NCBI GenBank assembly: GCA_946807835.1
Contig: OX327695.1
Span: 27,448,501 to 27,512,500 of the forward strand
Source: Ailanthus altissimus
Taxonomy: Eukaryota > Streptophyta > Magnoliopsida > Sapindales > Simaroubaceae
DNA length: 64,000 bases
Direction: 5' to 3'
In this document: positions 57,293 through 64,000 of the stretch, in pieces
Layout: each line of letters starts with the position of its first letter
Position numbering within the stretch: the first letter of the stretch is position 1
The notes under the pieces: generated by a model
What the model saw: the letters and a program-made list of their open reading frames with translations, nothing else
Database searches by the model: none
What the model was told of the DNA's origin: nothing
Program-made: the position numbers and the translations under genes

Positions 57293-59402
57293 GGGAGAAT
57301 GGCATCTTTATCCCAAGAGTTTGGGTTAATACTTAATTTTATCCTAATTATTTTAAAATAGACAGTTTTGTCTTAGTCAGTTTTAAAATAGTTTGTCAGT
57401 CACTTTTCATTAGTTTTGACAAAAATTCACTGTTAGCAGCACAATAACATCTTTGCCCCTAGTTGGTAAGGTAGTTGCAAAATATGATTCAAGTAAAAGT
57501 ACACGTCAAAAAAATTATTTTCTTAAAGGAATAAAAAACCATTGAGCACGTGAACCTATGGGCGTTTAATGGGTCACGAAAAGATAAAAATGCCCTTAAA
57601 ATTAGCCGTTGATATATACATTTTTATGATCGTTATGCTTATTTTAATTAAAGAGAAAATTGTCCAAATAATCTGCTGACTATAGATAGCTTCAAAACAT
57701 GTCTATAATACTAGAATACAAACAAAAATTTAGATATCCAACATCTGAAAAATACACTCAATCTATTGCTTAACAGCCCCTAAAAGTGCACTGTTCATCA
57801 ACAAAAAATTACATTTTCAGATAACATTTTGTAACAGTTCAATAGCAGAATTACATACCCAATTCAAATTATATTTTGTCTTTTAACCCATTAGGTCGAT
57901 AATAAAATATCAGTCTAAATACTCAATTCAACAAGAAAAAATCTCAAATTATTCATCAGATCACCCAAATTTTTTCAAATCAATAACAAAACATATAAAA
58001 AGCTATCAACTTAATTGATTAACGCAAAATCTTATATTCAGCAGGTTAGTAAACTAAGAATACACTATCTAAGCAGCAACAAAAAATCACATAATATCAT
58101 GGACCAAAACTTCAGCTTCAGAACCTCTATCAGGTCCTATTCTAACTTCAATAGAGTTAACGAGCACCCAATAAAATTTAAAAATAGAATTTATCAATGC
58201 AATGAAAGGGCCTTTATATGTATTTCAGAATCATAAGAAAATCCAAATAAGCTATATTTCAGGTGCATGTGTAGGTTTCATATGTTTTGGAAGCTAGAAC
58301 CTGAAGTGTTCAATGCAAGTCAAATTTGAATTATGATAATAGTCACCTTGTGCAAGATGAAAGTATATCTAATTCATATACTGCACAACAATAAGTGTTC
58401 ATTAGAAGGCATCCAAGTGTTGATATAGTTACCAAACAATTGCTCATACTTTTAACAGTTATAGTTATTTTTAGAAATAAAAATATGCATTCAAAACATA
58501 AATATTTCCTATCAACATAAAACACAATATCCACACCTACAATGCAAATATACTCTATAAAATCAAAATATGATTTTCAAGTACAATTCTGTCATCAAAC
58601 ACGACATCAACACCCACAATGCAAGCATACTCTGTAAAACTAAAATAAAAATTTCAAAAATGCAACCAAAATTTCAACACACAAAATCCTAGATTTTGAA
58701 CTCATAACAAAAAAATCCAAACAAACCCTTGAAATTACTAATTCGATAATGAAATATGATGGATCAGTGACTAAAAAATCACAAAAATTTATACATAACA
58801 CAATTTTCTAAAAAACTTTATCAAACTATACTAAAAAAATATTTTTAAAAAAAAATCATACATCTTTCCTTTGGTTAAATGTAATTAATGCAACAAAAAT
58901 ACAATATATTTTAATATAATTAAATATGGTTAAATATGAGTACAGTATTTAGTTAGAAAAAATCACGACTATCTTACCTTGAAACAGTGCTTCGCACTTT
59001 TGTGTGGAAAGTTGGTAAATGGAAGACGAAAGAGCTGATTGATGATATTTTGTGGATTATAATCAGTCAAAAAAATAAATGGAAGAAGATTGTTGTTCGG
59101 CGAGATAGAGAGTGGCTAGTTCGAAATAGAAGACGAAGTGAAAGGCGAAATGTGCAAGAAGTGCTTTTAGAGCCAAGACCGCTCTTTTCACTCACAGCCA
59201 ACCAAATCCAAACACGTGGACATGACGTGACTGTATGTTGTCAATCTAAATCACGTTCTGGTGTAGAGTTACGAGTTTACCCTTCGACTGCCAAAACTAA
59301 CGAACAATGACTGGCAAACTATGATAAAATTATTCATTTTGTAACAATTGAGATAAAACTGGATACTAGCCCAAACTACTGGAATAAAAATGTTATTATC
59401 CC
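57293..59402. mobile_element. Non-autonomous MULE (2.1 kb), possibly a Pack-MULE
   Basis: The inverted ends start GGGAGAATGGCATC and (reverse strand) GGGATAATAACATT. They stay collinear for about 130 bp (TTTATCCCA.AGTTTGGG, CAGTTTTRTCT, ATAGTTTG.CAGTCA, CGTTAGTTTTG). The 9-bp duplication confirms Mutator-type insertion. There is no transposase. On the minus strand, 59250-58978 looks like a captured gene leader (CT-rich, G+C-rich) that ends in a consensus donor (CAAG before GTAAGAT), followed by intron-like AT-rich DNA. The captured parent gene is not identified. Confidence 0.8.
58978..59310 (-). other. Captured leader/exon-like segment inside the MULE
   Basis: Base composition is higher in G+C than in the rest of the element, and the segment ends in a good splice donor. 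On the plus strand it also gives a 107-codon open frame (58987-59310, MLRTFVWKVGKW..). I consider that an antisense by-product. Either strand could be right; no domain is recognised. Confidence 0.4.
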
Positions 59403-59504
59403 TATAAATTATAGTGAATTTTTTGTGTTTTTTTGTGTGATTTATTAATCTTAAAATTTGATATTTATTATATTTTCTAAGTTATAAGAGCTAAAATTTT
59501 AATT

Positions 59505-61253
59505 GCGTGGTACATTAACAAAGTACTTCCAAAGGTAAATACAAAGATCACAAACGCCAACATGCCAAAACTTGCTAAATTCCAGGAGTTAAAAGCACTT
59601 GATAGGAAAAATTATTGGAAATACTAGCTTTAGTTGCAGATCAATTCATAGACTAGAAAGGAGAGTAAACGGACTCGTTTTCTCCAGTTACTTGTCACTC
59701 ATGATACCTTAAACTTGTGAATGTGACAGGAATGTCTTGATGACTCAAACGACTTGTTGTTCTTGGTTCCACGAGTTAGACAACATCACATGTGATTCCC
59801 GCAATAAATGGTTTGTCATTCCCGCGGGCCTCGGCGGCAAAGAGACATGTTTATTTACATCTGAAAACAATTTATAAAGCATCTTTTAATAATGCTCTAA
59901 AGGGGAAAAAGACTGAACTAAGAAATTGTGAACGAGTCAAGATTCAATGTGAATATAATTGAATTGAAGTTTCTATATGAAATGACTAATTCAGAGGATA
60001 TCCATAAATTTGAATGCATATGAGCAAAATTTGCTTTGTACACGCTTCAATTGTTTGCCAAGAAGTTAATTATCTGGTTTATATATATAGATAGAGTCAT
60101 CATTCCTTCACATATTGCGACTTGGAACTGCTTTGTCTTTACAGAATGATGTTGTATGATACAGGACGCCATGTAAATGTCCAACCACATGAGAAGTATT
60201 GGATATTGAGGCTTTAATTGTAAAAACATTTCGAGGTTTGAAGGGAAAAGGTGCGATGGCCCCGTTAAGACCGTGCAATAAAATCATATCACATGAGATG
60301 TGTAAATGAAAATTTTAAAATATTAAAAATTTACATATCCCTTTTTTTAAATTTTAGAGGTTGAGATGTCGTTTTTCCTCGTTATTATCATAGTTGATCA
60401 ATTTTCATTTGTAATAATAAAATGAAAGGATTAATAATTGATGTGATACGCTTATTCCACGTAAGATTTTTTTTTTCCTGAATGTAGTTATTTTGAGAGA
60501 GTTAGCAATGGAAGATGTGAAGTGGCTTGCTCTACGAGGAAAGGAAGATATAGTCTTCTCTAATTCTTAGATGGGTTAGATTCTCATATGATCATGGCAA
60601 TTGGAACCCTAGGTTTTTGTTACAACAACACACTGGAAGTCTTTACAGTGTAGCATAAATGTTTAGCTAGCTAGTCATGTTTTCAGTTTCGTATTTGAAG
60701 ATAATTCTTTTTCTCCTCGGTATCGTGTATTCTCAGTAAGTCCAAGTCTGGCTGCTAATTAAAGTTATAGGTTGAACCAAAAGAAATTTTTTATTTCTAT
60801 GCTGAAGTTGAAGATATTCAAATCAAAATATGTACTGAATGAGCTATTTGTTGGCATCTGAATCATCACCACCACAGTGAAATGAACATTTTATAGCTCT
60901 TTCTACTCGCACGACGCAAAGAGGACTATTCCCACTGTCAATATAGGGGCTTGCATATTGCAGAAACCATGATACCTTGTCACTTAATCTTCACCTTTAT
61001 GCTTTTGTCGACCATTGTCACTCTCTACTCTTCTTCCCCATTTACCGAAAGTTACTATTCTCTTTTCCGCTGGAACAAGAGTCTTATCACTTTTTCAAAG
61101 CACACGCACCGTTTGAAGGGTACCAAACTATTAAAGAACATGCACAAAATTGACTGGCGATTTTCTGTAACTGATCGTTCTTTAACATAATTTGGATTTG
61201 ATTTTGTGAAAGAAAAAAAAGACAGCAGAAATAATAAAAAAAAATTAAAAAAA
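59505..61253. other. Intergenic stretch
   Basis: I see no supported gene. A 79-codon frame at 60951-61190 starts with a hydrophobic stretch (CHLIFTFMLLSTIVTLYSSS) and could be a small secreted or membrane peptide. Nothing else supports it and no family is recognised. Confidence 0.4.
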
Positions 61254-61449
61254 TTTAAGAATTATATTATTGTTGTAATTTTGTGTGTTACAATTATTAT
61301 ATGATAAATCTTTATATAGGTTTTAAGTTTGACATAAATAAAAAAATAAAAGACAATAAGAAAATTAAATATAATACATTAATTTAAATTATAAAAGGTA
61401 ATGTTAAATATAATAGAGATTGATTTCTTGATTCTCTATATCTTTAATA
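61254..61449 (-). repeat. TRIM element LTR (3' LTR in minus orientation)
   Basis: Collinear with 62029-62222: ATTGTTGTAATT, ATTATTA.ATG, TTTTATATAG, GACATAAATAAAAAAAT-like, ACATTAATTTAAATTATAAAA, AAATATAATA and ATTTCTT.ATTC. On the minus strand a polypurine tract (TTTAAGGGGAA) directly precedes it. Confidence 0.8.
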
Positions 61450-61518
61450 TTCCCCTTAAACTTAAAATTTTACAATTTTGAGTTTAAAAAAAAAATTAAT
61501 GGTGAGCATTGAGAGAGT

Positions 61519-61727
61519 CAACCACTTGTAAATATAAACGCATTGAGAAAAATTTGAAAACAACAATTATGAGTGCAAGTGTATTGTCAACCACTACGAG
61601 TAAAAATGCATTGATACAGAAATAGAAAATCAACCATTGCAAATGCAAGTGTATTGTCAACCACCGCGAGTGCAAATGCGTTGATAGAGAAAAATTAACT
61701 ACTGTGAATGCAAGTGCATTGAGAGAT
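61519..61727. repeat. Minisatellite inside the TRIM, period about 69 bp, three copies
   Basis: Units begin CAACCACTTG, CAACCACTAC and CAACCACCGC at about 61519, 61588 and 61658. Each carries GAGT.CAA.TGCATTGA-type cores and GCAAGTGTATTG. Each unit is itself a half-repeat of about 35 bp. Confidence 0.8.
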
Positions 61728-62028
61728 TCACCTATCAATTTATTTTAAATTATAAAACTTAAAGAAAAACTTCATAAAAATAAGAAATTACAAAATCACC
61801 CAAAATTTAGATAAACTGTAAAATGTACATAGAACTTTAAAAAGTTTGCAAAGAGATTTCTATTGCAAATCAGATCACCGAAATTTTAAAATAAGACTTG
61901 AGACTGATAAATCCAGTGGAGAGGAGTCGAATGGTGATGGCGATGATGAAAAATTTGCTAAAAACTAATGCAAATCGGAGATAAACAGGAGTTTTATCAG
62001 TGAGAGAGATAACCTAACTCTAATACTA

Positions 62029-62222
62029 TGTGAGAAATTATATTGTTGTTGTAATTCTATGGGTTATAATTATTACATGGTAAGTTTTTATATAGACTTT
62101 AAGTTGATATAAATAAAAAAATTAAAGATAAAAAAAAATTAAATATAACACATTAATTTAAATTATAAAAATAGTATTAAATATAATAAAAATTAATTTC
62201 TTAATTCCTTATATTTTTAACA
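62029..62222 (-). repeat. TRIM element LTR (5' LTR in minus orientation)
   Basis: In the plus direction it starts TGTGAGAAATTATATTG and ends TTTTTAACA, with TG...CA ends on the minus strand. It sits next to the primer site. Confidence 0.8.
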
Positions 62223-62350
62223 GATTTCAAGGGTCATTCGATTTCTCTTCCAAATTTCATTGAGTGCTTGGGCCTATAATTGATGATTATGGATCAAGAC
62301 CGTAGCTCATAAAGCTACTCCCCCTTGACCCAACGAAGAGTATAATTATG

Positions 62351-63790
62351 CGACAGCCATTACCCATTATATTAAACTTGATTTTTTTTATTCAAAAAAA
62401 AATTAAAATGACCTAAATTTTTAAATAATATTATCTTTTGGCCACAAAGTAATAGGATAATTTTTATTAATCAAAATAATATAAAATAAACATAATTGCT
62501 CTTATTAATAAAATATCTAAAAATAAATACATAAAAAATCAGTTGAGTTTTTAAAAATTTATCTCAAAAAATATATTACAACATTTTATGATAAAATTCT
62601 GAAGAAAAATAGAATGTATAAGAAAAAAACCCACAAATCTAAAAATTTGAAAAGTTTAAGATTTTTTTAATAGAAAACTCATCGCGCGAGCATTTTTTGC
62701 TTGTTAGAAATGGGATGCACATCCTTAAAAGAAATTTTTTTAATTTTATTACTTTTGTTAAATAATAAAATAATTAATTATTTGTTATAATTATTTAATT
62801 TTATTACTTATTTTTATTATTTGTTATAATAAATAATTTTATTAATTGTTTTTTAATTTTACTTATTTAATTATTGATTTATTAGAATATAAAAAAATTA
62901 AAATTAAAATAAAAAATTATTTCGCGCACATTTCTCATGCGCGAGAAACAGCACGCGTACGAGCCATTACCCACTATACTTAAACTTGATTTTGAAACAA
63001 TTAAAAATCACCTAACTTTTTAGATGATATTTTTTAAAATCACAAAGTAGTAGGTTAATTATTTTTAGTTAAAATAATACAAAATGGATACAATTGCTCT
63101 TATTGATAAGATATAGACAAACAAAAATATTTTTAAAAAAATCAGTTGAATTTTTGAAAGTTATCTCAAAAAATACTTTCTAATATTTTATGAAGAAGTT
63201 TTAAAGAGAAATAGAGTGGACGTGGGAGAAAAAGTCACAAATCTCGTAAATTTAAAATTTTGAGAATTTTGAAATATTTTTAATTGAAAACTCATTGTGT
63301 GAGCATTTCTCGGGTGCAAGAAATGGCACGTGTCCCTAAAATTATTTTGTAAATTTTATTATTTTTGTTAAAGAATAAAATAATTAATTACTTGTTATAA
63401 TTATTTAATTTTTTACTTCTTTTACTACTTAATATAATAAATAAATTTACTACTTATTTTTTTAAAGTTAATTGTTTAATTATTGATTTAATTAAATTAT
63501 TAAAATATAAAAAATTTAAGAAAAATAAATAAAAAACTATTTCGCGTGCACAAAAAATAGCACTCAAATGGGCTTAATATATAAAAAAATAATAATAATT
63601 TTTAATTTTTAATTACTTTTTATAATTATTTTATTTTATTAATTATAATAAATAATTGTATTACTTGCTTTTAATTTTATTTATTTATTTATTAAATTAT
63701 TAATATATAAAATAATAATAATAATAATAATTTCGCACACAAGAAACGGCTCACGAATGAATAGAGGCATCGCGCCAATTGCATGGGTGC
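62351..63790. repeat. Diverged tandem repeat, period about 607 bp, about 2.4 copies
   Basis: CCATTACCCA.TATA.T.AAACTTGATTTT starts the units at 62357 and 62964. Both then carry CACAAAGTA.TAGG, AATTGCTCTTATT.ATAA, AATCAGTTGA.TTTT, ATCTCAAAAAATA, GAAAACTCATCG/TGTG and a GCGAG.ATTT.TCG..GC-type CpG box. A partial third copy (about 63590-63790) shows the AT-rich second half and TTTCGC.CACA. The rest is very AT-rich, including an (ATA)n run near 63711-63730. Confidence 0.8.
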
Positions 63791-64000
63791 GTCCCATTTC
63801 ACGCGTCTCGCATAACAATACAATTTCACATGGATTTTCAAAATATTGTTTTCTTTTCAATTTAAATAGTTTTTTTAATAATCTTTTAATTTAATAATTT
63901 TGAATAATTTGCTAACTTTTTTCTTCTGAGTGTTTTTTACTTGTAATTGTAATAACTTGTGTTTGTTATTTGATGTAGTCTGTTGTGATATTTAATTACA
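63791..64000. other. End of window, AT-rich
   Basis: No feature is seen; the repeat array may continue beyond the window. Confidence 0.4.

Larger units (their letters stand above)
56340..59504 (+). mobile_element. Small LTR retrotransposon remnant interrupted by a MULE
   Basis: A left LTR (about 56340-56746) is followed by a degenerate primer site (AGTATCAGAG, 56750). A second LTR remnant (57240-57292 and 59412-59504) shares AAAAAATACTT, TTTATTTTATATTATAAG, TGATTTATTAATCTTAA, TATATTTTCTAA and CTAAAAT with it. The internal part is only about 490 bp and mostly a 142-bp tandem duplication, so the element is TRIM-like or internally deleted. The 3' LTR is split by the MULE at 57293-59402. The 5' limit is approximate. 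Confidence 0.65.
61254..62222 (-). mobile_element. TRIM (terminal-repeat retrotransposon in miniature)
   Basis: Total length is about 970 bp with two LTRs of about 195 bp. On the minus strand the 5' LTR ends TCTCACA and is followed by AGTATTAGAGTTAGG, a decayed tRNA-Met primer site. The other LTR is preceded by a polypurine tract. It has no coding capacity. Inside is a three-copy minisatellite. Flanking bases do not give a clear target duplication. Confidence 0.8.

Noticed and set aside
58987..59310. 107-codon plus-strand open frame in the Pack-MULE-like element
   Set aside because: The opposite strand has an exon-like composition and a good splice donor, and the plus-strand peptide shows no domain.

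Overview
This is nuclear DNA of a flowering plant, almost certainly a eudicot. It is AT-rich, its genes have short GT-AG introns, its tRNA genes are of plant type, and it holds plant families of Ty3/gypsy, Ty1/copia, LINE, MULE and TRIM transposons. The gene content would suit a woody eudicot such as Citrus, but nothing here proves the species. No operons, CRISPR arrays or bacterial features are present. Three intact host protein genes and two tRNA genes sit among transposon remains and two dead host genes.

Region 1 (1-10.6 kb). An intronless, broken LOG-type cytokinin-activating gene (about 545-1190, minus) lies beside a decayed Athila/Tat-like Ty3/gypsy element (about 2200-9250, minus). The element keeps a 1.4-kb 5' LTR and a tRNA-Asp-type primer site, but no 3' LTR was found.

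Region 2 (10.6-18.1 kb). A complete, clearly bounded 7.5-kb Mutator-like element (10601-18116) has long degenerate inverted ends, a 9-bp target duplication and GC-rich palindromic subterminal repeats. It carries two convergent genes: a MuDR-type transposase with three in-frame stops, and a multi-exon DUF1985-ULP1 cysteine protease gene. The protease gene keeps its His-Asp-Cys triad and splice sites but has stops and a frameshift. The element ends about 525 bp upstream of the next gene's start codon.

Region 3 (18.1-36.2 kb). A seven-exon gene (18641-23191) encodes a 786-residue protein with an MCRS1-like N-terminus and a C-terminal FHA domain. A 5'-truncated LINE follows, with a 17-bp target duplication. 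Two intronless secreted leucine-rich-repeat protein genes follow (27234-28529 and 32857-34788). Between them is a long inverted-repeat (foldback) element that encloses a MITE. A tRNA-Gly(GCC) and a tRNA-Pro(CGG) gene then face each other, 65 bp apart.

Region 4 (37-49.3 kb). A decayed Ty1/copia element has a 2,050-bp TG...CA insertion in its 5' LTR. Next comes a CYP711A/MAX1-type cytochrome P450 pseudogene (strigolactone pathway) in four separated blocks on the minus strand (48737-44270).

Region 5 (51-64 kb). A copia element with both LTRs has lost gag and gained a GC-rich tandem repeat in its leader. A small LTR element is interrupted by a 2.1-kb Pack-MULE-like insertion with its own 9-bp target duplication. 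A TRIM element with a 69-bp minisatellite and a diverged 607-bp tandem repeat complete the window. In the better-preserved elements most nonsense codons look like C-to-T or G-to-A changes, the pattern expected from deamination of methylated cytosine.
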